Source: Metabacillus sediminilitoris
GTDB taxonomy: Bacteria; Bacillota; Bacilli; Bacillales; Bacillaceae
Length of the DNA stretch: 64,000 nt
NCBI RefSeq assembly: GCF_009720625.1
Contig: NZ_CP046266.1
Coordinates: forward strand, 4,507,501 to 4,571,500
Reading direction: 5' to 3'
Positions within the stretch are counted from its first letter, which is position 1; every line of letters starts with the position of its first letter. The notes below the pieces were generated by a model. It was given only the letters and a program-made list of their open reading frames with translations. It made no database searches and was not told the origin of the DNA. Below, piece by piece: positions 36,961-46,121 of this stretch. The translations under genes and the position numbers were made by a program.

Positions 36961-38208
36961 CTAAATAAATGAGAATTTATCATCAAGAAAATCCTTCACT
37001 CCATCTACTAAGGAATTCGCCGTATCTTTTGCTTTTGATAACCCTTTACCTATTTGTTTCACTGTTCCTATTGGATCAGCAATTGTACTTTCAATTTGAT
37101 TATTGACAAATTCCACCCCCTTATTAAAACCTTCAACAACTTTACCTGTTTTTTCTAAACCGCCTTTAATAGCTTCAAGACCATCATGTATTGGCTCTTT
37201 CAATATTAAAGCAGTTTTTTCTGCTATTCCGGCAGTTAATTTAGCAGCTTTCTCTCCAACAAGTCCACCTACAAAAGAACCTGCTGTAGCACCAATTACC
37301 GTACCCACTGGACCAGCTAAGCTTCCTAAAGCTCCACCAACTACAGCACCAGCAATGGACCCACCTGAAATAGCTACAGTATTATTAATTGCATTTCCGA
37401 CAGCTTTTGCATTTTCTCGCTTTAATATCTCTGGGTTGTTTCCATATTTAGCATAGTTTTCAGAAACTTTCAGGCCCATACCGCCTACTTCCATTGCCCC
37501 TGTTAATAATACTGTACTAACAGCATTTGTTTTTGCAAATTTCGCTCCTGTTTGAACAAATGATTTAAATTTTGTCGAATCTAAGGTGTTATTACGAATC
37601 CCTCTAAAAAAAGTTTTTGAACTATCTGTATACTTAACAACATCATCTGGTAAATATTTCGCAACCTTTTTATGAATTAAATCTGAAAATGGTTTATCCT
37701 TATATTTATTCATTAAATATGTAGGATTTAACATAGCTCTTGCTACATTTTTTAGTTTAGAATTATCAACTACATCGGAAAATTTACTTAATGCAGTCAT
37801 ATGTCTATAAATATATACATCATCGGCACTTTTCATAAATTGAGTAAATCCTAGACCGTAAAATGCAAGTTGTTTTGATGCCAACGCCCCCATAGCTGTT
37901 AATGCACCATATTTTTCATGCAATTTATACAGTTTTCCGACTAGGTTATCAGCATCAGCAAATTTATTTGCTGTCATTCGAAGGTCGATCTCCATTTCAC
38001 TCAGGAGGTCAGCTAATCGGTTTCCTGTTCCCCATGGATCACCTACTTGATAAAAACAATGACTGTATTCTGCCGGAGCACTGCTAATTAGACTGACGAG
38101 ATCCATATGAAGATTCTTATATTCTTCCTCAATTGTTGATAACTGTAAGACTATGTCATTTGCTAAGTCTTCTAGTTTATTTGGATCGACAGATATTTTA
38201 TTTCCCAC
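36961..38208 (-). CDS. WXG/glycine-zipper protein, candidate T7 substrate (YfjB-like)
   Basis: The 415-residue protein starts GTG 38208, 9 nt after GAGGT. The N-terminal ~100 residues form a helical hairpin of WXG/LXG style (VDPNKLEDLANDIVLQL ... DPWGTGNRLADLLSEM). The region at about 270-315 is a glycine zipper (GGSIAGAVVGGALGSLAG and GSFVGGLVGEKAA) able to insert in membranes. It has no Sec signal. It is a plausible type VII-secreted effector or pore-forming protein. No EssC/YukB machinery is in this window. Confidence 0.7.
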   Translation of the reverse strand: MGNKISVDPNKLEDLANDIVLQLSTIEEEYKNLHMDLVSLISSAPAEYSHCFYQVGDPWGTGNRLADLLSEMEIDLRMTANKFADADNLVGKLYKLHEKYGALTAMGALASKQLAFYGLGFTQFMKSADDVYIYRHMTALSKFSDVVDNSKLKNVARAMLNPTYLMNKYKDKPFSDLIHKKVAKYLPDDVVKYTDSSKTFFRGIRNNTLDSTKFKSFVQTGAKFAKTNAVSTVLLTGAMEVGGMGLKVSENYAKYGNNPEILKRENAKAVGNAINNTVAISGGSIAGAVVGGALGSLAGPVGTVIGATAGSFVGGLVGEKAAKLTAGIAEKTALILKEPIHDGLEAIKGGLEKTGKVVEGFNKGVEFVNNQIESTIADPIGTVKQIGKGLSKAKDTANSLVDGVKDFLDDKFSFI

Positions 38209-38243
38209 CTAAATCAACCTCTTTTTTTCTTTTATTCTTCTCA

Positions 38244-38390
38244 TTAAATTCTAGTAAAAAAGTGATAGCTAACTATATTAATCTGTAAAGGCAATATAAA
38301 TAGATCGACACAACCCGGTACCCAGTTGTCATCCATTCCTTGCTTACCGTCATCTTCTTTTTTCTTTTTTTTATACTTATTACGAGCCAT
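38244..38390 (-). CDS. Small PGC-motif protein 2 (48 residues)
   Basis: ATG 38390 with GAGAGG 7 nt upstream, stop 38244. The N-terminal half is very basic (MARNKYKKKKKEDDGK); the C-terminal half is hydrophobic and contains VPGCVDLF. It is paralogous to the next gene upstream (LPGCSDFF at the same place, before a hydrophobic end). It lies 36 nt before the yfjB-like gene on the same strand. Unknown family. Confidence 0.7.
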   Translation of the reverse strand: MARNKYKKKKKEDDGKQGMDDNWVPGCVDLFILPLQINIVSYHFFTRI

Positions 38391-38440
38391 TACAAACCTC
38401 TCAATCATTTATAAATTATATATTTTTTAATAAGCTAGTC

Positions 38441-38614
38441 TCAAACAAGATTAATAACTTGATATGCTAAAACACTCAATTGAATCAATACAACAAAAAA
38501 ATCACTGCAGCCAGGGAGTAAACTTCCATCTTTATTCTTCTTATTTTCATCTGGAAAGATCCAGCCTTCCGCTTCTAAAGTTTTACGATCCTTATTGTTT
38601 GGTTTTTGTTTCAT
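38441..38614 (-). CDS. Small PGC-motif protein 1 (57 residues)
   Basis: ATG 38614 with AGAGGTG upstream, stop TGA 38441. A charged N-terminal half (MKQKPNNKDRKTLEAEGWIF) leads to LLPGCSDFFVVLIQLSVLAY, a hydrophobic segment. It shares a (L/V)PGC.D(F/L)F core and domain layout with the 48-residue neighbour. It lies 34 nt after the WXG100 gene, in one operon. Perhaps a small membrane-associated partner of the secreted proteins. Confidence 0.7.
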   Translation of the reverse strand: MKQKPNNKDRKTLEAEGWIFPDENKKNKDGSLLPGCSDFFVVLIQLSVLAYQVINLV

Positions 38615-38648
38615 ATTACACCTCTATAAAGCTGTTTTATTTAATATT

Positions 38649-38951
38649 CTACTCATCCCTCATACAAGCAAGCCGCTCAAATTCTCTCTGTCTTTCAATC
38701 TCTTCCCTAACCCGATCAACTTCATTTGCAGCACTTTCTAATTCTCTGCTGATTTGATAAAGATTATCAGAATGTCTTTGAAATAGAACAGCTGCTTCAT
38801 CAAGAACAGAGTCAAATTTATTTCGGGCCTCACCTGTCCATGTCGCAGTATTTGTATGGACACTTTGCATGAGCTTAGACTCATCTATCTTTAATGATTC
38901 AGAAGATTCTTGGAATACTTTTGCTAAGGCTCTAACTTTCTCCGAATTCAT
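38649..38951 (-). CDS. WXG100-family protein (YfjA-like)
   Basis: The 100-residue helical protein has the central WTG turn (TATWTGEARNKFD, about residue 37) and two long helices, the WXG100/ESAT-6 plan of type VII secretion substrates. The RBS is GAGGTGATC. It is first of a six-gene minus-strand operon with the two PGC proteins, the glycine-zipper protein, and two unknown partners. It resembles the B. subtilis yfjA-yfjD arrangement. Confidence 0.8.
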   Translation of the reverse strand: MNSEKVRALAKVFQESSESLKIDESKLMQSVHTNTATWTGEARNKFDSVLDEAAVLFQRHSDNLYQISRELESAANEVDRVREEIERQREFERLACMRDE

Positions 38952-39298
38952 ATGATCACCTCATTATTGGGAATTATATATGAGTCGATTTGTTCAAACA
39001 CTCATTATTACTATTTTTCAATCAGATTAAAGCTAAGGAAATATTACTATAATTACCAAACCATTTCCATAAGTCTACAGTACGGAAATTCGTAATGTGT
39101 ATAGGTATAACGTCTACTTTTTAGCATGAATAAAAAAACTGCCTCACAGTCATGATGAAATGACTTTAAAGGCAGCTCATTTATTAATCCATTCCATTCA
39201 TTTTTCAACTTTTCTTTCATTTTATCAAAACGGTCCAACGTAGTTTTTACCATGACCAACAAGATTGTTGAGGTAAATATGTTGAGGAAAAAAATTTG
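38952..39298. other. Gene-free stretch / promoter region of the WXG operon
   Basis: It holds AT-rich sequence with TATAAT-like boxes on the minus strand (near 38963-38975). A 69-codon minus-strand frame (39053-39262) has no ribosome binding site and no recognisable family. Confidence 0.5.
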
Positions 39299-39514
39299 TT
39301 ACTTACTGGCTCTAATAATCAAATAATCGTTTGTTGTTTTCATTCTAACTATTTCACCTTTTAATGCTTTTGCAATGTCGGCTGTCATTTCTTTTTGTTC
39401 CTCTTCATTATGTGCTAATAATGATAATTGTTTACCGCCTAGAATTCTGTCCTTATCCAACGTAATAAGTGCTAAGATATCATAATTAGGATTAACATTC
39501 GATTCCCGTCCCAT
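39299..39514 (-). CDS. Small partner of the YIEGIA protein
   Basis: The 71-residue protein has an alpha/beta pattern (ILALITLDKDRILGGKQLSLLAHNEEEQKEM) and lies 3 nt after the YIEGIA-family gene, with AAAGGATGG before its ATG. Databases call such neighbours capping complex subunits for YIEGIA. The exact role, thought to be in sporulation, is not visible from sequence. Confidence 0.7.
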   Translation of the reverse strand: MGRESNVNPNYDILALITLDKDRILGGKQLSLLAHNEEEQKEMTADIAKALKGEIVRMKTTNDYLIIRASK

Positions 39515-39517
39515 TCA

Positions 39518-40426
39518 TTACCATCCTTTCAGCTTTGTTTTCATCACGGATTTTGTCTTTTTAACACTTTCTAATAAAGGACATTTTTTGACCACTTCAA
39601 TAAACGCGTCTATATCTTTTTTTATCGGGACTAGAGCAATAACTACTCTTCCGTTTTCAAAGTCTCTCCTAGTAAATTGATAACGTTTTAGACCTAAGCT
39701 TCTTGTTGCTTCAAAGAGTGCAGCCTGTCGTTGGCCAAAATTATCCAAATTTATTCGGAAAATATCTTTATTTGGATAGATGACAATGGCCATCCCCTCG
39801 TCTTTAAACATTTTTTGCGCTTCGTCACTTCCTAATTGATTACTGACAAACATTCCATCAACATAAAGTTCAGATCCTATTACTTCAATAGTACCTTCTT
39901 TCACTTCAGCAATATCACCAATCGTTTTTCCTTTAGATATTCTAACTAATAAAAACAAAATAATAAGACCTACTGCAGCCCCAATTGAGATCCCGATCCA
40001 TCCCTTTATTGGAACTAGTTTAATTGTGATAGATGTAACTAAAGCTACAACTAGGGAAAAATAGTTTCTTGCTTCAAAGGTTTTTGCAATGCCATCGATA
40101 TAGGCTTTTCCTCGGAAAGTGAATTCAGTTTCCTCTAAGTCAGTTAAACTTTCTTTTTCCATTTTACGTACATCCCGAAACTGCTGGATAGCTATTGTTA
40201 GAAAGGTTACGGCTATAAAGTTTTTAACTAATAATGCTGGTAGAGCTACCGCACCTAATGCCGAAGCAATAAAGCCTGTTATAAGATGAATTAAATATCC
40301 ATTTGGATAGCTTGGATACTGACGAAAATCCTCTTTCAATGTAATAATACGAGCAAATGTACCGATAATAATAGCTGTAATAATAACCCTTAAATCAGCT
40401 GATTCTAACAATTCATTTCCTTCCAT
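39518..40426 (-). CDS. YIEGIA-family membrane protein (YphB/SeaA-like)
   Basis: The 302-residue protein has about six membrane helices in the first 175 residues, the family signature AYIDGIAKTFEARNY (usually YIEGIA) at about 108, and a soluble C-terminal domain. In B. subtilis the relative is linked to spore-envelope formation. The two-gene operon with the small partner is typical. There is no obvious enzymatic motif. Confidence 0.75.
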   Translation of the reverse strand: MEGNELLESADLRVIITAIIIGTFARIITLKEDFRQYPSYPNGYLIHLITGFIASALGAVALPALLVKNFIAVTFLTIAIQQFRDVRKMEKESLTDLEETEFTFRGKAYIDGIAKTFEARNYFSLVVALVTSITIKLVPIKGWIGISIGAAVGLIILFLLVRISKGKTIGDIAEVKEGTIEVIGSELYVDGMFVSNQLGSDEAQKMFKDEGMAIVIYPNKDIFRINLDNFGQRQAALFEATRSLGLKRYQFTRRDFENGRVVIALVPIKKDIDAFIEVVKKCPLLESVKKTKSVMKTKLKGW

Positions 40427-40500
40427 ATAAACCCCTTCATTTTTTTGTCATTCTAGAAGTTTTGACAAAACATATGAGAAGCATTCATTTTATTCTAATT

Positions 40501-40635
40501 CTGTTTTCGCAAACTTTGTTGCTATTTACCTAGTAGTGCGGTGTGGTTGATTGCAGCGAGAGATGCTCGCTTTCCGCGGGGCAGGCGTGCAAAAAGGCAA
40601 ACTAGCTTTCATTGTTAAAAAAGGGTTGTTTTAAA
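40501..40635. repeat. Dispersed repeat element, copy B
   Basis: It begins CTGTTTTCGCAAACTTTGTT and matches copy A (21860-21905) through GCGGTGTG. It continues with TGGTTGATTGCAGCG and GCTCGCTTTCCGCGGGGC, which are missing in copy A, while the second GC-rich half of copy A is missing here. The two are complementary deletion derivatives of one element. Confidence 0.75.
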
Positions 40636-40705
40636 GTATCCACAGATCATCTTTTTATCGTTGTTGTCATACATTAAGTTTTGTAAATCTAAAAGGGGGA
40701 AAAAT

Positions 40706-41422
40706 ATGCGAATTGATACAATTAAAACAGTTGAAGAAATTAAGGAAGAGCATGTTTATGACCGAACAGTTATTGTGATTGATGTCCTTAGAGCATCAAG
40801 TACAATTGTCACTGCTTTAGAAACCTGCTTCGCTTCCGTCATACCAGTTAGATCAGCAAAAGAAGCATTAGCATTACGGTCATCTAATACCATCATTGCA
40901 GGTGAGTGGCACGGTAAGCAACTTGATGGTTTTGATTATAATAATTCTCCTACTGCCCTTAAGAAAGAACGACATATTGGAAAAGACCTTGTCCTTACAA
41001 CGACAAATGGGACGAAAGCTATTGAAAAAGCATCTAAAGCACATCGGCTTTTAATTGGCTGTTTTCTTAATGCAGCAGCTTGTATAAATGATGCATTGAC
41101 TCAGAGCCGTGACATCACATTATATTGTGCAGGTACGCGAAATGAATTTTCTTTAGAGGATGGACTTGCAGCAGGATTAATGGTTTATTTAGCAAAGAAA
41201 CAGGTACCTACAATCGAGACTTGTGATTTCTCAGTTGCAATGGAAGCCTGTTATCTTCAGCTTGAGAATCAACTATCTCCCCTTCTTTTTTCAACTACTA
41301 CCGGAAAAAGATTGGTTAAAAATCATAACACAGAGGATATTGTATACTGCGGTCAAACAAACATTGTAAAGATTGTCCCAATTTTTAAAGGAAATAGAAT
41401 ACTTTCATTGTCCTATACATAA
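40706..41422 (+). CDS. comB: 2-phosphosulfolactate phosphatase
   Basis: The protein (238 residues from ATG 40706, AAAAGGGGG upstream) has the ComB blocks VIDVLRASSTIV, AGEWHGKQLDGFDYNNSP and TTTNGTKAI. It removes phosphate from (R)-2-phospho-3-sulfolactate to give sulfolactate, which accumulates in Bacillus spores. Its partner ComA lies 2 kb away on the other strand. Confidence 0.93.
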   Translation: MRIDTIKTVEEIKEEHVYDRTVIVIDVLRASSTIVTALETCFASVIPVRSAKEALALRSSNTIIAGEWHGKQLDGFDYNNSPTALKKERHIGKDLVLTTTNGTKAIEKASKAHRLLIGCFLNAAACINDALTQSRDITLYCAGTRNEFSLEDGLAAGLMVYLAKKQVPTIETCDFSVAMEACYLQLENQLSPLLFSTTTGKRLVKNHNTEDIVYCGQTNIVKIVPIFKGNRILSLSYT

Positions 41423-41460
41423 ATCTGAATAGTAGAATATGGGACAGGGGTTGAAGGGCA

Positions 41461-41931
41461 ATGATGATTTCTGCAGGTGAATTATCGCTTGTTATTCTTA
41501 TACTAGTAGGCTTAATTGGTCGTTCACCGATTATTGCCACTGCAGCCAGCATTTTACTTGTTTTAAAATTAACTTCGCTCGAGCGATTTTTCCCGATGTT
41601 GGAACGGCGTGGTCTGGAATTAGGCCTTTTATTTTTAACGATATCTGTTTTAGTACCATTTGCCAGTGGTAAAATTTCTGGGAAAGATATTTTACTCCTC
41701 CTCTCCACACTTTCTGGAGCTGTTGCCTTAGCAGGAGGAGCGCTTGCTACATATATGAACGGAAAAGGATTGGAAATGCTTCGTGTCGAACCCCACATGA
41801 TTGTCGGTCTTGTGGTTGGTTCTATTATCGGAATCGTTTTTTTACGCGGGATTCCTGTTGGCCCTCTTATGGCAGCAGCAATCACTGCCTTATTAATGAA
41901 AATCATCCACTTTTTAGCAAAAGTATTCTAA
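41461..41931 (+). CDS. DUF441 membrane protein
   Basis: The 156-residue protein has four to five membrane helices and the DUF441 features [19 protein letters not shown] and a [11 protein letters not shown]-terminus. Function unknown. It follows comB by 38 nt and may be co-transcribed with it. Confidence 0.85.
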   Translation: MMISAGELSLVILILVGLIGRSPIIATAASILLVLKLTSLERFFPMLERRGLELGLLFLTISVLVPFASGKISGKDILLLLSTLSGAVALAGGALATYMNGKGLEMLRVEPHMIVGLVVGSIIGIVFLRGIPVGPLMAAAITALLMKIIHFLAKVF

Positions 41932-41935
41932 TTCA

Positions 41936-43198
41936 TTATGTTGTGGTTAACTTTTCACGTTTTTTAAAAAGCGTAGAGAGTTGTTCGTTTTTCTCTGATT
42001 CTCCTTTACTGTTTTTACTCGGCTTAATGAAAAAAAAGGCTAAAATTAACGTCACAAGGCTTAAACCTGCCATAGAAAAAAAGACAGTTTTATGAGAGAT
42101 CTTCATTAACCAGCTAAATAGCGGCGGACCAAATGCTACACCAAGAAAACGAACACTACCATATAAAGATGTGATCATGCCCCGTTCTGCTTTTTCAACA
42201 GCTCCTGTAATTAAAGTGTTTAAGCATGGTAGCAAAAGTCCAGTTCCTATGCTGCCAAGTGTTAAAAACCCAATCAATAGATATATTTGTTTAAAAAAGG
42301 ATACAGTTAACATAGAAGCAGTTAATAGTAATAATCCGAATATCATGATCTTTCGAATTAACGGTTTGTTCTGCTTTATTTTTGCACCGGTAATATAGGC
42401 TGTTATAACCATCCCTAATAATGGAATCGCGAGTATACAGCCTTTGATTATTCCGTCAATTTGATATTCTGATTCCAGCATTTCTGACAAATAAAATAAA
42501 ACGCCAAAAAGGATAAACAAGCCGACTGATCCTACAAAAAACGCTGGAACAAGCCATTTGCCCTTTTGTTTAAATATTTGCTTTAATGCCCCAAGATACT
42601 CTGGCAAAGGCTTTCCTTGCTTTTTCTTCTTTTCCTTTACACCAATCCAAACAAAAACAGCTGTTGCAAAACAAAGAATTGGGAAAGTAAAAAACACAGC
42701 ATACCAGATAATTAGAGCAATTAGTGACCCAATAATAGGTGATAAAATTTTCCCTAATCCATTTGTTGATTCAATGATACCAAGTGCTTTACTTTCCTTT
42801 GCTCCGGAATAAACATCACCAATCAAAGCCATTGCTATTGGAGAAGTTCCTGCAGCCCCAATACCTTGAATAATTCTTCCGATTAGGATGATCATATATG
42901 GTTTTTCCAGAGACCAAGCTGCAAATCCCGAAATAATTCCACCAATCCCGTAAATGATCAAAGATACGACAATAATCCACTTACGGCCGAATCGATCAGA
43001 CAAATAACCAACTAAAGGGATGATTAAACCAGCTGCTAGTGAAAAAGCCGTAATTGTTAGACTTACTTGAAATTCAGATAAATTCAATTTTGATTTCATT
43101 GTTGGCAATACAGGTACCAACATAGAGTTTCCCAATACCATTACTAACGGGATAAGTGCGATAGCAAATATGTTTGCCTTTCCTTGGTTTGCTTGCAT
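41936..43198 (-). CDS. MFS transporter (YitG-like)
   Basis: From ATG 43198 (GGAGGAAGG upstream) the protein has 420 residues and 12 helices, with the MFS motif GYLSDRFGRKW (loop 2-3) and GRIIQGIGAAGTSP. It belongs to the drug-proton antiporter type. In B. subtilis, yitG lies in the same neighbourhood as comA/comB, so sulfolactate or a related anion is a possible substrate (inference). Confidence 0.8.
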   Translation of the reverse strand: MQANQGKANIFAIALIPLVMVLGNSMLVPVLPTMKSKLNLSEFQVSLTITAFSLAAGLIIPLVGYLSDRFGRKWIIVVSLIIYGIGGIISGFAAWSLEKPYMIILIGRIIQGIGAAGTSPIAMALIGDVYSGAKESKALGIIESTNGLGKILSPIIGSLIALIIWYAVFFTFPILCFATAVFVWIGVKEKKKKQGKPLPEYLGALKQIFKQKGKWLVPAFFVGSVGLFILFGVLFYLSEMLESEYQIDGIIKGCILAIPLLGMVITAYITGAKIKQNKPLIRKIMIFGLLLLTASMLTVSFFKQIYLLIGFLTLGSIGTGLLLPCLNTLITGAVEKAERGMITSLYGSVRFLGVAFGPPLFSWLMKISHKTVFFSMAGLSLVTLILAFFFIKPSKNSKGESEKNEQLSTLFKKREKLTTT

Positions 43199-43445
43199 TT
43201 GCCTTCCTCCAATATATTGTCTGTACTCTGTTACCATTTCCCTTAACTAAATATTTGATACAAACCGATAGATGAATAAACTCCAACTAATTATTCCCAT
43301 CATTAAACCCCAGTTATTAACAATGGAGGAGAATAAAAACTTTATTCATGTTGCCTATGTGGAAGATGATAAGAGATTGCTAAAACTATGTTTTAAAAAG
43401 GTAGATTCGTTATATAAAAAGAAAGGTATCTCGCTAGTGGCTTTC

Positions 43446-43489
43446 TCTAAAAAGAAAAAACTGGATTAGGAATCACTCTCCTCCAGTTT
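43446..43489 (-). terminator. comA terminator
   Basis: On the minus strand AAACTGGA / TCCAGTTT is followed by TTTTCTTTTT, 12 nt after the comA stop. It separates comA from the MFS gene. Confidence 0.75.
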
Positions 43490-43501
43490 CATCATTTCAT
43501 A

Positions 43502-44326
43502 TTAATCGATCTGCATAATAGCTTGAGATCTGTTTAGTGGAAAAGTATCAAATCTAAGTCCTCTTCTAAGACATTCCAGATTATAGGAATCTTCGCATTG
43601 CACATTTCCTATATTAACGTTTCTCCCCCAAAATTGAATTAACTCAATTTGTTGTTTTTTTTGTGGTGCTTCCCATATGAGAAATTTTCTTATATCATTA
43701 GGAATCTTTGTTTCAATATCGAGGAGGAATTCTTTATCAATAAGACCTTTAGCATTAAATATGCCTACATTTTCCCCTGATTCCCTGCCTTCAACTATGA
43801 CATAAGAAGCACCACATTCAAGATCAGAATAAAGAGTACGTTCTAAATCTTTCACTTCAAAATGACTGCCAGCAGCTTTTTTTCCGCATTCAGTTATTAC
43901 CGTAAATCCCCTTTCAAGAGCTTCCTTAATCGTCTTTCGTCGAATTCGATAAGGTAAGTCGATTGTACCATCAGAAATTTCAATATGGTCAAACCCTAAT
44001 TTCTGTATATAATCGAAATACTCTTTTAAAACCCCTTGATGTGCAGCGATTTCGTATAATGTTCCACCTGGATATAAAATGACATTCGCATTTTTGGCTA
44101 ATTCGATCTTTTTTTTCAAAAGATCATATGGATACAGCACAGTTGTACCAAAACCAAGCTTAATATAGTCAGTATATTGTCCTGATAGCTGTAATAACTC
44201 CTCAAAAAAAGATAAACCAATTCCTTTATCAATTAACATGGTTAAACCTAAATCTTTTGACTTAGAGTCCCTTTCTCCAGATGGATCACTAAGTTGCGGA
44301 TGACAGTTATTTTGCAGATATTTCAC
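43502..44326 (-). CDS. comA: Phosphosulfolactate synthase
   Basis: The 274-residue TIM-barrel enzyme (GTG start, GAGGAGGGG upstream) adds sulfite to phosphoenolpyruvate. Family blocks: DKGIGLSFFEELL, YIKLGFGT, YPGGTLYE, HIEISDGTIDLP, EGRESGENVGIF. With ComB it makes sulfolactate. The name is shared with the unrelated competence regulator. Confidence 0.93.
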   Translation of the reverse strand: MKYLQNNCHPQLSDPSGERDSKSKDLGLTMLIDKGIGLSFFEELLQLSGQYTDYIKLGFGTTVLYPYDLLKKKIELAKNANVILYPGGTLYEIAAHQGVLKEYFDYIQKLGFDHIEISDGTIDLPYRIRRKTIKEALERGFTVITECGKKAAGSHFEVKDLERTLYSDLECGASYVIVEGRESGENVGIFNAKGLIDKEFLLDIETKIPNDIRKFLIWEAPQKKQQIELIQFWGRNVNIGNVQCEDSYNLECLRRGLRFDTFPLNRSQAIMQID

Positions 44327-44409
44327 AGAACGCCCCTCCTCATTAATGGGTAATTGTCTATGTAAACCATCCTATGCATCAGAATAAGGAGAGGTTCTTC
44401 TGAAAATCT

Positions 44410-44709
44410 CTACTGGTTTTGATCATCACAATTATTATCTATATCAATTGCCTCACCGCCGAGATGGATACATAAATTAGGTTCCTTTTCACCGTTTCCA
44501 AGAATAGATTTTTTTAGGCCGTCAATGTATTTAGACGTAATGTCAATAAAATTCTGCTTCTCTCCTGGATTATCTAACTGCCCCATAATATAAAGATCAT
44601 TTTCTCCTTTATATAAGTAGGCGAGGTATCCGATCGCTTTACCATAACTATCGACTACATTAATAATTTCCCCTTGCTGATTTCGAAATTCAGGTTGAAA
44701 ATATAACAA
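44410..44709 (-). CDS. Hypothetical 99-residue protein
   Basis: The TTG at 44709 has GGAAGGGAG about 10 nt upstream; the earlier ATG 44730 has none. The product is a mostly beta protein (YGKAIGYLAYLYKGENDLYI) with an acidic Asn-rich end. Family not recognised. It is followed at distance by the terminator before trhO; possibly a spore or sporulation gene because of its neighbour comA, which is weak inference. Confidence 0.55.
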   Translation of the reverse strand: MLYFQPEFRNQQGEIINVVDSYGKAIGYLAYLYKGENDLYIMGQLDNPGEKQNFIDITSKYIDGLKKSILGNGEKEPNLCIHLGGEAIDIDNNCDDQNQ

Positions 44710-44913
44710 TGAATTATAACTCCCTTCCATTATGTAAGATAATGATCTAGCTTACATTAAAATTTTTAGTATTTTCTTTTATCATTGCTAAACAATACAA
44801 AAAAATACACAAAGGGTTACTATCATTTTACGTTAGGTTATTTTTGTTATATCTAAAGGCAACAAGAGATTTATGTGAAAATTCCCCTCAGCTCTCAGTC
44901 AAATTTTACTTAA

Positions 44914-44948
44914 CAAAAAAGATCCCTTCCTATATTAGAAAGGGATCT
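44914..44948 (-). terminator. trhO terminator
   Basis: On the minus strand AGATCCCTT / AAGGGATCT is followed by TTTTTT. Confidence 0.9.
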
Positions 44949-44957
44949 CTTACCAAA

Positions 44958-45905
44958 TTAAGCAAGTACTGCAAGTCTTTCTTTTACTTGTTCCTCTGTT
45001 AATCCATGCTCAGCAACATAGCGATTTCTTGGATGTTCTCTGCATTCATCACTACAAGCTCTCAAATATTTATGCTCATTTTCTTCAGAACATAGAATTT
45101 GCTTATTACACTCAGGATTTGCACAATTTACATAGCGTTCACAAGGTTCTCCTGAGAAGTAGTCCTTACCTACAACGACTGGATTTACACGATTTACAGG
45201 AACTTTAATTCGCTCATCAAAAACATAGCATTGGCCGTTCCATAATTCACCTTTTACCTCAGGATCTTTACCATATGTGACGATTCCACCATGAAGTTGT
45301 GCTACATCTTCGAAACCTTCTCTTTTTAACCAACCTGAGAATTTTTCACAGCGTACTCCACCTGTACAATATGTTAAGATTTTTTTACCTTCAAATTGTT
45401 CCTTGTTTTCACGAATCCACTCTGGCAATTCTTTAAAAGTTTTAATGTCAGGTTTAATTGCATTTTTGAAATGACCTAACTCATACTCGTAATCATTTCT
45501 TGCATCTATCACAACAGTATTTTCTTCCTGCATTGCTTCATAGAATTCTTTTGGACTGTAATATTTACCAGTTACCTCAAGAGGGTTAATATCATCCTCT
45601 AAACGTAAAGTAACAAGTTCTGGGCGAAGACGTACATGCATTTTTTTGAAGGCATGATCTTCTTCTTCATCTATTTTAAATACCATATCTTTAAAACGAG
45701 GATCTGCTTTCATATGTGCCATATATTTTTCTGTTTGCTCAACTGTACCAGATACAGTACCATTAATTCCCTCATGAGCAATAAGCACTCTGCCTTTTAA
45801 TCCTAAACTTTTACAAAACTCTAAATGTTGTTGTGTATATTCTTCTGGATTTTCGATTGTTACATAATGATAATATAATAATACTCGATATTCTTTTGTT
45901 TCCAT
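44958..45905 (-). CDS. trhO: tRNA U34 hydroxylase / rhodanese-like protein TrhO
   Basis: The 315-residue TrhO-type protein has an N-terminal acylphosphatase-like domain (about 1-95), a rhodanese domain with the active-site loop [10 protein letters not shown] (about 180), and a C-terminal Cys-rich domain ([21 protein letters not shown]). It hydroxylates U34 of tRNA on the path to 5-methoxyuridine. RBS AAGGTGG; monocistronic. Confidence 0.9.
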   Translation of the reverse strand: METKEYRVLLYYHYVTIENPEEYTQQHLEFCKSLGLKGRVLIAHEGINGTVSGTVEQTEKYMAHMKADPRFKDMVFKIDEEEDHAFKKMHVRLRPELVTLRLEDDINPLEVTGKYYSPKEFYEAMQEENTVVIDARNDYEYELGHFKNAIKPDIKTFKELPEWIRENKEQFEGKKILTYCTGGVRCEKFSGWLKREGFEDVAQLHGGIVTYGKDPEVKGELWNGQCYVFDERIKVPVNRVNPVVVGKDYFSGEPCERYVNCANPECNKQILCSEENEHKYLRACSDECREHPRNRYVAEHGLTEEQVKERLAVLA

Positions 45906-46064
45906 AATAATTCCACCTTCTATATTTATATTTGCAAGATATACTTACAGAGATGTTTAACTTGCTTATACACTTTTTAAATAATCATTATACTTAAAAA
46001 GCAACATCTTATTAAAACAAATTTTCAATAAAAAAGCAATCCTATTTTTTGAACAAACTAAAAT

Positions 46065-46093
46065 AACGCGGTTAGTCTTATTCTAACCGCGTT
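46065..46093 (-). terminator. Nitroreductase terminator
   Basis: An 11-bp perfect stem AACGCGGTTAG / CTAACCGCGTT; the minus side continues ATTTTAGTTT. Confidence 0.8.
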
Positions 46094-46121
46094 CCACATA
46101 TCTATTTCATTTTCACTAAAG

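Noticed and set aside
39053..39262. 69-codon frame before the WXG100 operon
   Set aside because: No ribosome binding site, and it covers the likely promoter region of the operon; possibly a remnant, but unsupported.
43272..43469. 65-codon frame between MFS gene and comA
   Set aside because: The text looks partly protein-like, but neither ATG (43272, 43323) has a Shine-Dalgarno sequence and the end overlaps the comA terminator.
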